64,000 nt of DNA from Stratiolaelaps scimitus. Its lineage: Eukaryota > Arthropoda > Arachnida > Mesostigmata > Laelapidae. Within the stretch, counting starts at the first letter, position 1. Every line of letters starts with the position of its first letter. The translations under genes were made by a program, and so were the position numbers. The stretch is taken from assembly GCA_019614645.1 (NCBI GenBank), contig JABWDB010000001.1:8415501-8479500 (forward strand), read 5' to 3'. The notes below the pieces were generated by a model. The model ran no database searches and was not told the origin of the DNA. It was given only the letters and a program-made list of their open reading frames with translations. This document shows positions 25,659 to 35,972 of this stretch, one piece after another.

Positions 25659-28600
25659 CTAGCTGGCGACGTCGCCTTGCGGTCTCGCAGGGTCCCTCCT
25701 CCCGCGTGTGCCTCTGAGCCGGCCGAGCTCGCTCTTCTTTTGGAGGACTGTCTGGATTACCGATGAACCGATGTCCCATCCCGACGTGGACTCCGTCATA
25801 AACTTTACAAGGGTTATGACGTCGGTACGGGGGAGGGCCGGTGGGGCTCTTCCGCGTGGGTCGCCTTCGCGCATCCATCTCTCCACTACTCTGGCTGTGC
25901 CAGCAGTGCGTGCGTCCTCAAAGCGTTCGCACACAAACAGCGTGTGTGCGACTGTGTCCGCTGCGTCGGTCTCGCAATACAGACAAGACGCACTAGGCGC
26001 TCGGCCTATCCGCTCGAGGTAGAGTTGGAAATCCCCATGGCCTGTGATCGCCTGCGTCACGAAGTAGTCGACCTCTCCGCCGGGTCGGTCGAGCCATGTG
26101 CGGATGTCTGGAATGAGGTCCCGGACGTATGCTCCGGGGGCCCCCGCCGAGAGGTGTTCCCACTGCTGTTGCCATGCGGCGATGGTTTCTTCTTTGGCCT
26201 CCTCCTTCGATAATCCGTCTCTCCAGATACGTCTTCGCTCCTTAGCCTTCAGATCCCAGGGCGGAGTCCCAGCCAGCACTAGGGACGCGGCCGTACTGAC
26301 CGTCCTGTACGCCTGGGTGATACGGAGTGCGCATGTGCGTTGGGCCGTCCGCAGGAGCTGCCTGTTTCGCTTCGCCGCCAGTGTCTTATTGAGCCACGAT
26401 GGGGCTCCGAAGAGGGCGATCGACTCGGCCACCGACATTAGTAGTCGGCGCCGGTCTGCGCCTATCGGCCCGTGGATATTTGGCAATATCCTGGCGATGG
26501 CGTTTGCTGCTTTGGCGGCCCTGGCGGTGACCTGAACGAGGTGGTGCCGCCCGCTTAGGCTCTTATCAAGGTGAACGCCGAGGTACCTGGCGCGCGACAC
26601 CACCTTGATTCTCTTTCCGTTGAGTGTGAGGTTCGGGGTCCCTCAACCTTTTCTTCCCTGTGAGAAGTATCGCCTCGCTCTTCTCCGGCGCGAGGGATAA
26701 CCCGGCGTCTTCCATCCATTCGGCGATCCTTGTCAGGGCTGCGTTGGCGTGGAACTCTGTTTCCGCGACTGTTCTCGCCTGTACGGTGACAGCCAGGTCG
26801 TCGGCGTATGCTAGGGTGGCAGCTTCGCTAGGCATGCCGTCGAGCCTGAGGACCCCGTCGTAGGAAATGTTCCATAACAGGGGACCTAGTATCGACCCTT
26901 GTGGCACTCCGGCTGTCATGGCCATCTCGAGGCCCGAGCTGGTGATCTTCCTTTTGTGCAGGTAGTCCGAGATAATCCTTACGAGGTACCCGGGGGCTCC
27001 TCTATCCCTCAGCGTCGTCAGGATAGTTTTCCAGGGCAGGCTGTTGAAAGCATTTTTAACGTCCAAGAAGACGGCCAGATAGACCTGGCGCGTCTTAAGG
27101 GTCGCGCAGTGCAACTCTTCCGCCCTTTGGACCACCGTTTGGATCGCTGTGTGAACAGATTTGCCCTTCCTGAACCCGAACTGGGTTGGCGAGAGGAGGC
27201 CGTTGTTTTCCGCGTACGTCCGGAGCCGACTTTCAATAATGCTTTCGAAAGCCTTGGCGAGCGAGTTTATGAGGCAAATGGGACGGTAGGAGCCGTTGCC
27301 CTTCGGGAGGAGGACGACCTCCGCGCTCTTCCAGGCCGCCGGAAGGCAGCCCTCTCTGAGCATCTTAGTGGCGATGCCGGCGACGGTAGCAGGGAACTCC
27401 CGAAGGAGAACCTTGACCGCTGCCGGTGTGATTCCATCGGGCCCAGGGGCCTTGCCCTGCTTGATGCGGGCCGCAGCTGCAAGAACCTCGGCCACTGTGA
27501 CTTCTGGGACCTGCTCCTCCTCCTCTCCTCGTTCTCTTTGTCGCCTGTGGACGTATGGCTCCCGATCGAAATCATCCTGGGAGGGGAACAGCTTCTCAAG
27601 TGTCTCCCTTCTCTCTTCTGTGGTGAGGTTTACCTTCGGGGCCGTCTTGGTCTTGGCACGTACAATCCTGTACGGCCGGCCCCATGGGTCCGCGTCAATC
27701 TCCGCAAGGAGTTCCCTCCAGCACTTTCTTTTGCTCACGTCGATAGCCCGCCGAAGAGACAGCCGGAGCACTTGGTATTCCGTCAAAAGGGTCGGGATCC
27801 TCTCAGGATCCCCCCTGGCGCGCTTGATGGCTCGCCGTGCCCTGAGGCAATCCTGCCTGGCATCTCGTACCTCCCGGCACCACCAATACACCGGCGTGAC
27901 TGGCCTGCTCCGTCTTGGGTGCATCGCTGGGGCAGAGGCCTGTGAGCAAGCCTTCGCCAGGGCTCTGTGGAGGGCCTGGGGGGTCTCTGTCGGGGGTCCG
28001 TCCAGAAGAGTGGCCTGTAGGATGGTCCTAAACGTGTCCATGTTCTTGATCTTGTACACGCGCCTGGCTGGCGAGGGCGGAGGAGGCTGCCCCGTTGTCC
28101 TGGGGTGTATCGAGTACTCGATACAGTGGTGGTCACTGAGGTTTTCCTCGTCGTCGAGTACTCGCCAAGAGGTAATCGTGCCCAACAGACCATCCCCGCA
28201 CGCCGTCAGATCGGGAAACGACGAGCATGCGCCACGTTGAAACGTGGGCGTCGCACCGTCATTTAGCAGGGATAGGCCGCAGGAGGCGAGCCAATCCTGC
28301 ACACACAATCCCCGACGGTCATTCCTCACCGATCCCCACGCCTCCGCAGCTGCATTGAAGTCGCCGCCAACGATTACCCGATGATCAGGGGCATCCTGTA
28401 TGGCCTCTCCTAGGTCATCTAGGAACGTGTCAAAAGTGGCGCGCGTACAATTCGGGCTGCAGTAGCACGAAAAGACGCGGCCGACTCCGGCAACGTCGAC
28501 CCAGGCGTACCCCACGCCCTGTCCGCTTCCCGAGATCGCCAGGGAAGGGTCCGCAACGACGCACGCGCTACGGTCGTCTGCGACCACCCACGAAGGGTTC

Positions 28601-28746
28601 GCTGCCAGCAGCGACATGTTGGGTTCACTAATTAGCAGCAGGAGTGTGCCTCTCCTACTGCCAATCTCCCCCACCATGTCGTGCGCAGGTCTACTGCGAT
28701 TGCAGTTGACCTGCATGATGCGGATCTCTCTAGGCGGAATAATCAT
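25659..28746 (-). pseudogene. R1-like ORF2: endonuclease / reverse transcriptase, one frameshift
   Basis: Enzyme for target-primed reverse transcription. First frame (28746-26566): APE endonuclease with QVNCNRSR (about 12-19), SEPN (about 40-43), GDFNAAAE (about 128-135) and LSDHH (about 203-207); reverse transcriptase with YRPICLINSLAKAFE, QFGFRKGKS, FLDVKNAFNS, GVPQGSILGP and YADDLAVTV (from about 647). Near 26632-26650 a net one-base shift moves the protein to a second frame (to 25659) with YLGVHLDKSL thumb sequence and a C-terminal CX2CX9HX4C motif. Everything else is open, so the break looks recent or could be a sequencing error. Shadow ORFs on the + strand come from the high GC content. 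Confidence 0.92.
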
Positions 28747-31135
28747 GGTGTCGGCTCGAGTGAGCTTGCACCTCCACCTCTCCTATCTCCGAGACGGGCT
28801 CTTCTATGATCGGGTTGGGGGAAGGAGGGGGGCACGATGATGCAGCCGCCGCACCTCGAGTCTGCCACCCGTCAGCGTCCGTCGTCACTGTCCTCGCTTT
28901 ACGTCTTCGCTGCTTGCGGTCGGCAGCTGCTTGTTCTTGGTTGGCGCGCTCGGTGGAAGCGGTGACCTTGTCCTGCTTTTCCTTGCGCATCCTCTCCACC
29001 TCCTGCTTATAGGCTGGGCAGGCCATCGAGGCCGCCCGATGCCCCTCTGCGTTGCAGACGTAGCAGCGTGCGGCGCTCTGGCATTCGCTGTGCCGATGGC
29101 CCATCTCACCGCACTTGAAGCATCGCTGCCCCAATACCTTGTCGTTGGTGCACGCGCCGGAAGTGTGCCCCACGCGTTGACACTTATAGCAGGTCGGAGG
29201 GACTAGCCACTCTTCAACACGACAACGACCGCCTCCGATGATGACGTGCCCGTCTCCCAGCAAACGTCGGCTTGCGCTCTTAGGAACGGTGGCAAGACAC
29301 CGCCAGCCCGCGAAGTTGCCTCCGTGACGGGGTGCTTCCGTTCGAACCACTGCAGTGGCCGACAGGCCGAGACGGGCGCGCAGATCTACGGCAATCTCCT
29401 CGGCCGAACAAAATGGCGAAACGTCCTTCAGCACTACCGTGACGCCCGGCTCGGACGCCGCCCGTACATCAACCTGCGCTCCAGATCCGGTTTGCAGAAT
29501 CTGGGCAAACGTTGCAGCGCCGCCGGTTTGGTTTTCCGAGACTTTGATGATGATGTCACCATCGCGGTTTCGGCTAACTGCCCCAAGCGTCACGCCCGCC
29601 TCGAGCGGCTTGACGTGGCTGCGCAACGCTGCCACCGTCTCCGCGTACGTCGAGTTTTCGGGAACTCGGACGCGGACTGTACTCCCCGCTGGGGGGTTCA
29701 GGTGCTGCGGCTGCTGGTGGCGCTCCCGTGAGCGCGACGCGTTCCTTGGTATACTGAGGCCCTTGCGAGCAGCCACCTTGATGGCGCAGTCGTGCAACCT
29801 GGCGCAGACCTCGGCGGCCTTTCTGGCCAGCTGACCGTCGACTGCTTCACTAACATGCAAGGTGATTGCCTCTTTTTCCCCGGCTTCCAGTAGGGTTTCC
29901 TTGCTGCTCTTCAAAACCGAGCTCAGCATTTCGATGATCGAGGTTGGGTCTGCCTCTGGGTGGACGATTCCGACCGTAAGTGTCCTGGCCCCTAGGTCCC
30001 GCATTCGCCTCCCCTGCGTCCCGATGAACTCTACGTCGGCCCGGCTGCGGAGTACGGCCACGGTGCCTGATTCCAGCTCTAGCGCAGCCCCGGCCGAGGG
30101 AAACTGAGATGAGAGCTGTTCGAGGACAGTCTTGTCCGCCTCGAGGCCCCCTGTCGCCAGCACCGCTCGCGTTTGGCTGTTGGCTGTAATCGGGTTGGCG
30201 TCTAGGCTGGTGCGTTGGAACACCTGCTCGGGCCAGTCCTGTGTAGCCACCTCGGCTAACTCCGTCGCTGAGCAAGCGCCCTCCAAAGCGGCTGTGACAT
30301 CGCGCACAAGCCCCTGAACCTTGAGCTCCTCGCGCCGTTCCCGGTCGAGCGCTTGGCTGCAGCGCGTGCATACCGTGGCGTCCGGCAAGACAGTCGGCGA
30401 CGGGGGGGCCGTATCCGCCTTGGCAGCCAGCGCGTCAATACGTCGTTGCTTCTTGACGACCCGTTCGGCAAGCAAGTTGCGTTGCGTTTCAGACTCCGCA
30501 AACTGGAGCTCGAGGTCAGCGTTCCGGGCCGCCAGCGCGAGCTTTTCAGTCCTCAGCTCGGCTGCATCCTTGACAAGCCGCTTCTGCCTTCGGTTCTCGA
30601 GCTCGGCCACATAGTGAGCGACAACCTCGAGGCGCGTAATCTGGTTCTTGATTGAGCAGTGCGTTTTCGAGTGATCGTCTTTGAGCCCCTTCAGGGTGGC
30701 GACCGTCCCGTTTAGTTTCCCAATGGCTTCCCGAAGGCTGGTCGGCGGGTCTTCAAGAAGATCTTTCAGGACATTATCGAGGTCTTCCTTCCCCTTCTTT
30801 TTGGAGCATTTTTCACTAGCCAGTCTGGCTAGATGCGGCGGCAGCTTTGCCGGTCGGCGTGCTCCTTCCGGGGAATCCTTAGCGGCCCTTTTGCGCGTAA
30901 GAGAGGTGCCGCAGTCACCGGCAACCTCGTCCTCCTCCGTGTCTGTGTCATCGTTTGAACTCGATGCTAGCTCGATGGTTGCGGACAGGGACTTTTGCCG
31001 ACTCATGCTCGGGTCATCAGCGCTCGGCTCGGGATTGCCATTGCTGGAAGTTCCCATTACCGTCCCCTGTGAGGCAGGGGGGGTCCTAAGGACCGCGCTG
31101 GACCGGGCGAACGGATCGCCTTCGTCCATCGTCAC
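28730..31135 (-). CDS. R1-like ORF1: gag-like nucleic-acid-binding protein (801 aa)
   Basis: Intact 801-codon ORF. In related elements ORF1 protein binds the element RNA and forms particles. The N-terminal third is charged, with a stretch likely to form a coiled coil around residues 190-240 (repeated Leu/Ala/Glu). Three zinc knuckles follow near the C-terminus: CX2CX4HX4C at about 649-662, CX2CX4HX4C at about 672-685, and CX2CX4HX6C at about 691-706; this trio is typical of R1-clade ORF1. A basic tail (KQRRRKAR) follows. The stop overlaps the ORF2 start by 17 bp in another frame, suggesting translation by reinitiation or shifting. The ATG used is the first in frame. Confidence 0.92.
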   Translation of the reverse strand: MTMDEGDPFARSSAVLRTPPASQGTVMGTSSNGNPEPSADDPSMSRQKSLSATIELASSSNDDTDTEEDEVAGDCGTSLTRKRAAKDSPEGARRPAKLPPHLARLASEKCSKKKGKEDLDNVLKDLLEDPPTSLREAIGKLNGTVATLKGLKDDHSKTHCSIKNQITRLEVVAHYVAELENRRQKRLVKDAAELRTEKLALAARNADLELQFAESETQRNLLAERVVKKQRRIDALAAKADTAPPSPTVLPDATVCTRCSQALDRERREELKVQGLVRDVTAALEGACSATELAEVATQDWPEQVFQRTSLDANPITANSQTRAVLATGGLEADKTVLEQLSSQFPSAGAALELESGTVAVLRSRADVEFIGTQGRRMRDLGARTLTVGIVHPEADPTSIIEMLSSVLKSSKETLLEAGEKEAITLHVSEAVDGQLARKAAEVCARLHDCAIKVAARKGLSIPRNASRSRERHQQPQHLNPPAGSTVRVRVPENSTYAETVAALRSHVKPLEAGVTLGAVSRNRDGDIIIKVSENQTGGAATFAQILQTGSGAQVDVRAASEPGVTVVLKDVSPFCSAEEIAVDLRARLGLSATAVVRTEAPRHGGNFAGWRCLATVPKSASRRLLGDGHVIIGGGRCRVEEWLVPPTCYKCQRVGHTSGACTNDKVLGQRCFKCGEMGHRHSECQSAARCYVCNAEGHRAASMACPAYKQEVERMRKEKQDKVTASTERANQEQAAADRKQRRRKARTVTTDADGWQTRGAAAASSCPPPSPNPIIEEPVSEIGEVEVQAHSSRHHDYSA

Positions 31136-32223
31136 CGCTCTGCCCGAGGCGCAGTGCCCTTTCCCTCTTTACAGAGCGTGCTGAGGAGAGGATAACCGGA
31201 ATTTCAACCCCTTTGCAGGGGATACGGCAAGATTCCGAGTTACCCGCGAGTGGGGCGCACAAGGGGCGAACTGCCCGGCGTGGTTCGAGCCCTCTACTCC
31301 CGTCCTGGGCCTTCCGACTTCAGTCTTCCCGCTATTCCCACTAAGGCACCCTGCAGGGCCCGCTTGCAGCCTGTATATAAGGCAGCCCGCTGCAGAGGTT
31401 TGAGTGGCCGTAGTCGTCCTCGTATATTTTGGCCGACTAAGGTCTACTAAGGTCGTAAGGGGTGCCAACGTGGGGGGGTGGGTCAATTTGAGCCCGCGCG
31501 TTCACCTGGCACCACTCCGGTGCGGCTGAGGCGCCCCCTCACGGCGGAATCACCAATCGAGATTGGTGAGCGTCACGACCCCAACGGCGGCCTCGAGAAA
31601 CCTTCTTGCGCCCGCAGCGCCCCTAGCGTAAAGCACCAAAACCCCCCGGGCGATTGGGACGACCACCGGGGCGTCCTCGCGAACTGCCGAGCGCTCGAAG
31701 CGCCCCTAGTAGCTGTCGCAGTTTAGTACTCACTTACGCACCTGGCGCTCCCCTGGCAGGTGTCTTGCTGGCCCGATCCCTGTGAAAGGCAGCACCTTGG
31801 CAGGCCTCGGGGCGGCGCAGCCGTTGGATGCCACACCTGCGCCCCTGGCGGCCGTTCACCGAACTACCACAGATCACTTGTTCACGGGCACTCGATGAGT
31901 GCGGTCGCACATCAGGCGCGTTCCATCCACTTGCAAACGCCAAAGTTCACCACCAGTCACTGAATTTCACCGAAAAAGTTGCAATTCTCGTAACACCAAT
32001 GGCGGAGATCGCCGCGGACAGAATTTCGGCCCAAAAGTTGCGATTCTCGGGACACCAGTGTCAGAGATCACTGTCGTATCACACTGAATTACACCGCAAA
32101 TAGTTGCGAATTCTCGTTGCACCAACACTAAGGATCGTCAAGCCGCCAAAGTTGCCTACAATCCTGCAGCCACGGAGGACACGTCCGTACCCGTCGACTA
32201 TCAAGACGCAACTGCTGACGCAA
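31136..32223 (-). promoter_or_regulatory. 5' UTR of the R1-like element
   Basis: About 1.09 kb between the element's 5' end and the ORF1 start, GC-rich. Near the 5' end are three imperfect tandem units (starting 31962, 32021 and 32086) sharing AGTTGC-n-ATTCTCG and ACACCA blocks. Such repeats in a non-LTR 5' UTR often go with an internal promoter; promoter activity here is inference. Confidence 0.6.
31962..32150 (-). repeat. Three tandem units in the 5' UTR of the R1-like element
   Basis: Units of 59-65 bp, each starting GAATT and carrying GTTGC(A/G)ATTCTCG and a CACCA block. They are diverged from one another. Confidence 0.65.
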
Positions 32224-32235
32224 CTCCATGACCCT
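32224..32235. repeat. Target-site duplication, 5' side of the R1-like element
   Basis: CTCCATGACCCT, identical to 25368-25379. Reverse-transcriptase remnants of the older element lie immediately outside both copies, which confirms the boundary. Confidence 0.9.
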
Positions 32236-33892
32236 AGAGAGAAGAGAAAAGCCGATGTGCGATTACCCCTGTATTTGAACAACGGAATAACTATGGTGTA
32301 CTCTCTAACATACGTGAAAATAAGCAGGGATAGATTGATCAGGTAGGTAAGCAGGTGAGCCAAGACCAACGACGCTAGCCTCAGCAGTTTACTACAGGCC
32401 CCTGTGACACCGACGTTCCACGAAGCCTCAGTTGGTCCCAGCGCCCTCTGAATTTCAAGGAAACTGACCCACGCGAACTCGAACTTGGACGTATGAACTC
32501 GCCAAAGTGACTCCAAATCGGGTGAATATCATCCACGGGTTGGAGAGACGACGCGGTCGTCGTACCAACTGTTGTGAGTTCTAGATCCAAGTCATCGGCA
32601 ATATCCTGTGGAGTAGAGATTGAGCCATTGATGCCATAAGCCATGCAAGCAGAACTGACTTTTTTCCCTATCGTAGGAAATATTAACAAACCTCCACAGA
32701 AGATACGTACTGCCCTACAGCTCATTGAAACGGTTTTCGTTGAAAGACGCCCTCGCCAGCCTAAGTTCCTGTCTCTATCTGAGACAGCTGCGAGAATATG
32801 CCGGATTTGACTCTTGACAACTCGTTTCCAGGTATTTACCGCTTATTGGCGTTTAGGCGGAGCTACCGGAGTTTGGCGGACAAACGAAGCGTATTTAGCT
32901 TTCGTGGCACGACCTTTACGAAAGTGGTGCCAAAACCTAGAGATCAGGTCACTGAAAGCTCTCGAGGCTGTGTCAGCGTTTGCGCTGTCGTAGACTCTAA
33001 GCCAAGACAGCCGATACACACGCTCGATGAAACTACCAATACTATGGGTACCGTGTCGCTTAACCAGCGAAGGAGTCACGGAGCCTATTGAGGTGGGCAC
33101 GGACCTCTCCGTCAAGAGAACAACGAGAGGGCAGTGGTCCGAGAATAACGGCGCGTATCACACAGGAGATGATATATCGAAGAAACCCGTGTTTTTACCA
33201 ATCGCGATGTGCTCGATGCAGGTGCCAAACGGAAGGCGCCTCACTTGGTCGATCACGTGACAGAAATTTCTGGAAGAGAATCACTTTCGCTGAAAACACT
33301 AACCAGCAGATTCGTGTTAGACTATCCCATTATAATCTATAGCGAGGTAATACCAGCAGGAATATAATCTTCCAACAAGTCAAGTAGAGTATCTCTGAGG
33401 GAGGAATAGGAGAATATTCTGAATATTTTTTTATGAAGTAAAAGCCGACTATAAAACCTTCAAGGTCAGGCTTCTTGATGTATACACGAATCACCTGAAC
33501 ATTACCGTCGCTACTATTTCGGTCATGATTCACAGAACACTACAGGCAGTACGACCATAAGTACCAATGTTGCCCCCTTGTCTGTCAGTTTTCCGAGCCG
33601 AAGACGGGTACTCAGTGATGCCATAACCACCGTGGTCAACCCTTTTAAGCCACGTCTCACTTAGCACGTCCACACCAGAGCCCTCTCCCTCTAGAAAGAT
33701 ACCCAGCGTTTCAAGTTGGCCCTGCTTTCTGAGTGGCCCGGTTCCGGCATTTTTTCCGACTGACTCACAGCCAACATCTAACGTCCGCGATACTACTTTC
33801 AGCATTTCTTCATTGGTGGATCCCTCTGAATGCAAATGTGCAACGATGCGGATAGAGCCCGTGCATTTACGTGTCTCCTCCCATAACAACAA
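32236..33892 (-). pseudogene. Decayed CR1/L2-like retrotransposon, 5' part (endonuclease, linker, start of RT)
   Basis: Minus strand, several frameshifts and stops. Endonuclease traces: GVDVLSETWLKR and GYGITEYPSSARKTDRQGG (33.5-33.7 kb), FSDHCPLVVL (about 33.13 kb). Linker: STPQDIADDL and GKKVSSACMAYG (32.6 kb). Reverse transcriptase domains 0-1: LRLASLVLAHLLTYLINLSL and YTIVIPLFK (32.3-32.4 kb). The reading stops exactly at the R1-like insertion and resumes at 25367. CR1/L2 assignment is by general motif order; other Jockey-group families are possible. Confidence 0.82.
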
Positions 33893-34095
33893 GAGACTAG
33901 TATTTTACGAGATTACAAAACGCACCCGAATGCACCACGCCACCGGGCTCGACTCTAAGGTACTAACTACTTGGTATTAACTATTCTAAAGGGAGAGTTG
34001 AGATGCATCGACGCCAGATTAATAAATATCGGTGCCCTACAACCATGTGAGCAACGGTCATTCGGGAGCCCCGAGCCAGATTTGATACTTAATAC

Positions 34096-34101
34096 TTTAT
34101 T
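34096..34101 (-). terminator. Poly(A) signal of the 34.3-kb gene
   Basis: AATAAA on the minus strand (TTTCAATAAAGTATT context), 171 bp below the TAG stop of the last exon, in the expected range for a 3' UTR. Confidence 0.6.
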
Positions 34102-34271
34102 GAAATTAGGTAGACGATTATTAGAAAATCTATAACTTCATTTATGTGTATTAAAAGAACAAGCGGATTCACAACGGATGTTACAACATTGGTCACCATA
34201 ACGCAATTAACAGTCCTTTTTAGGCAGTTTTCCGCACTCTGGCTCAATCCATGAAGGAGCCGAAATGCCGT

Positions 34272-34668
34272 CTACAAGGAGGTGACGAGGGCGCTTTTCA
34301 TCTTCGGAGCCGTCCTCTGCTTCTGGCGTCCAACAGGTTGCGGTCGCAGTCGCGGTTTTTGCATCCGCTTCTTCTTCTCCGGCGATTGATGGCTCTTGTC
34401 AATGACTCCATCGCCGTCACCCTCAGCGGTGAGCATAGCGAGTTCTGTCACTTCGATCGGGGCATGCCGTCCGCAATCCGTCCTGTAAAAAGCAGATGGA
34501 TCACGCTGTCCTGTTGGTTGACTTCAGACAGCTGAATGGCTGAGAGTGCTGATTATTTAGAACTCGTGGGGACCTACCTGGGGTGGAAGAGACTTCATAA
34601 GGATAGCCAACAATGTAAATCGTTGCGGAATCGTCTCTGCTGTGTCGTACTTTGTGGCCTAGATACAT
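34272..34668 (-). CDS. Unidentified gene, last two exons (34668-34578 and 34482-34272)
   Basis: Not recognised. The upper exon ends in a strong donor CCCCAG|GTAGGT (34578/34577); the 95-bp intron ends CTTTTTACAG|G at 34483. The upper exon can start at an ATG (34668) with a peptide ending GYPYEVSSTP, or be entered through a CTAG acceptor at 34659. The last exon has a 70-codon open frame, Lys/Arg/Pro-rich (SPEKKKRMQKPRLRPQP), ending in TAG (34274-34272). The simple splice instead gives a short tail (GRIADGMPRSK, stop). Using the GT four bases downstream in the donor (GTAG|GTCC), or the later acceptor GACAG|AA, restores the 70-codon frame. It lies between the Spätzle-like gene and the retrotransposon block and has its own poly(A) signal. 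Confidence 0.5.
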
Positions 34669-35551
34669 TTAAAGGTTAATAGAGTTTAGAATAGATTTGT
34701 TTCGTAGATAAGCCGAACAAAATTTGTGGAACCGTATGTCACTGCTAATTAACAGAAGGTTATGAATTCAAGTGGTGTTCTCACGCTCGATGAGGTAGCT
34801 CTTTTAACAAGAAATGACGTCGAAAAATAGATAAACCAAACAAAAATTTGATTTTCTATTGTATTTATATTTCTCTTAATCGCACTGGCATAAGTATGAA
34901 GTCGCAAATCATCACTTTCTCGAAATTTTTGTTTGATTATTTTGTTACTAAATGGTTGCATTATATAATATAATGATCATGTATTGGCGTGGCGGTTCGA
35001 ATAAACTACGTCCTGTAAATATCGTCTATTTCTACAAAACTTAAGAACATCCAGCATACCCGTTCTACCGCATCGCTTTAGAGTTATTACATAGTGCCAC
35101 CCAGGTAGCTAATACAAGTCCCAAATTTCGTCACATCAAAAACTGGTACGTATCAATAATTTAATATTTTTAATTCGCTTAGCTCATATGTTTGATAAAC
35201 ATATTGTCGGAAAGGCCTTCGACTCCCCGTTTATAAACGCCGTGATTAAAAATTCTACTACGAAACTACGTAATATTTTTTGATTGGTTAGACGCTGTAA
35301 AGCAACGAGGGATGCTGGTCAGTCTATTAGCAGATAGTTTTAACGAAAACAAGAATAGTCAACGTTTAGAATAGCAAGGTTTATGTTCTTCCATCGATCA
35401 AAATGCCCATAGGAGATTGAATTAAGCCAGTTGGTTTGTCAGCGGATCCCTTTGCAAGAGTTTTATAATGAATCGTTGTTGAAGTGGCAACTATTATAGT
35501 TGTCAGTGAAAATGCATCAGTCGTTCACATTCTATAAGTTACCATTTTTTC

Positions 35552-35557
35552 TTTATT
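35552..35557 (-). terminator. Candidate poly(A) signal of the Spätzle-like gene
   Basis: AATAAA on the minus strand about 235 bp below the stop codon, followed by T-rich sequence. Position and sequence fit a 3' end. Confidence 0.45.
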
Positions 35558-35791
35558 AATTGAATAAAACATATGACTTAAAACTAGCCATCTTCCCTTT
35601 TCATCAAACATTCTTAGAAGCCAACCTCTACTAATACTTATAAAAGATGATCGACTTTTGCAAAGTCTTTGACCATCAGGATTCAGTACACCTAAATACG
35701 ACTTCAACTTAGAACTTCGTTCATTTATACACTCAGTCAAAATACAGAAACAAGTGAAATTAAATAAATTGCCAATTAGCATAACCAATAA

Positions 35792-35972
35792 TTAATTCGC
35801 TGATCGGACGAGCTCGCAAACGCAACATGAGGGCACGAAGAAATTCTCCTCGGAGAGGCCTCTTCCGTCGATATCCAAACTAAGAAGCTTTTTCTTAAGA
35901 TACTTCTGCTTGCAGACCGATGTATAACCAAAGGGGAGACTGATTGAGGACGAACACGCATCGTCTGAACTC
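35792..35972 (-). CDS. Spätzle-like gene, last coding exon
   Basis: Starts after a pyrimidine-rich acceptor ending TTTTCAG (35973-35975) and ends with TAA at 35794-35792. It completes an Arg codon begun in the previous exon and adds 59 residues with five of the seven cystine-knot cysteines, including the family-typical CC-x-C pattern near the C-terminus (SCCVC). Intron 35973-36290 is 318 bp, GT-AG. Confidence 0.88.

Larger units (their letters stand above)
25380..32223 (-). mobile_element. R1-clade non-LTR retrotransposon, near full length
   Basis: 6.84-kb element on the minus strand: 5' UTR with tandem repeats, ORF1, ORF2 overlapping by 17 bp, 3' UTR of about 256 bp and a poly(A) tract (seen as T's, 25380-25401). 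It is flanked by identical CTCCATGACCCT copies. The R1-clade call rests on ORF1 zinc knuckles of the CCHC type, an APE-type endonuclease beginning QVNCNRS, a YADD reverse transcriptase and a C-terminal CCHC motif. The target here is an older retrotransposon, not 28S rDNA, so it is not a classic site-specific R1. It is clearly more GC-rich than its surroundings. Confidence 0.93.

Noticed and set aside
26899..28240. Long + strand ORFs (up to 348 codons) opposite ORF2
   Set aside because: Shadows of the GC-rich retrotransposon coding strand; the minus strand carries all RT and endonuclease motifs.
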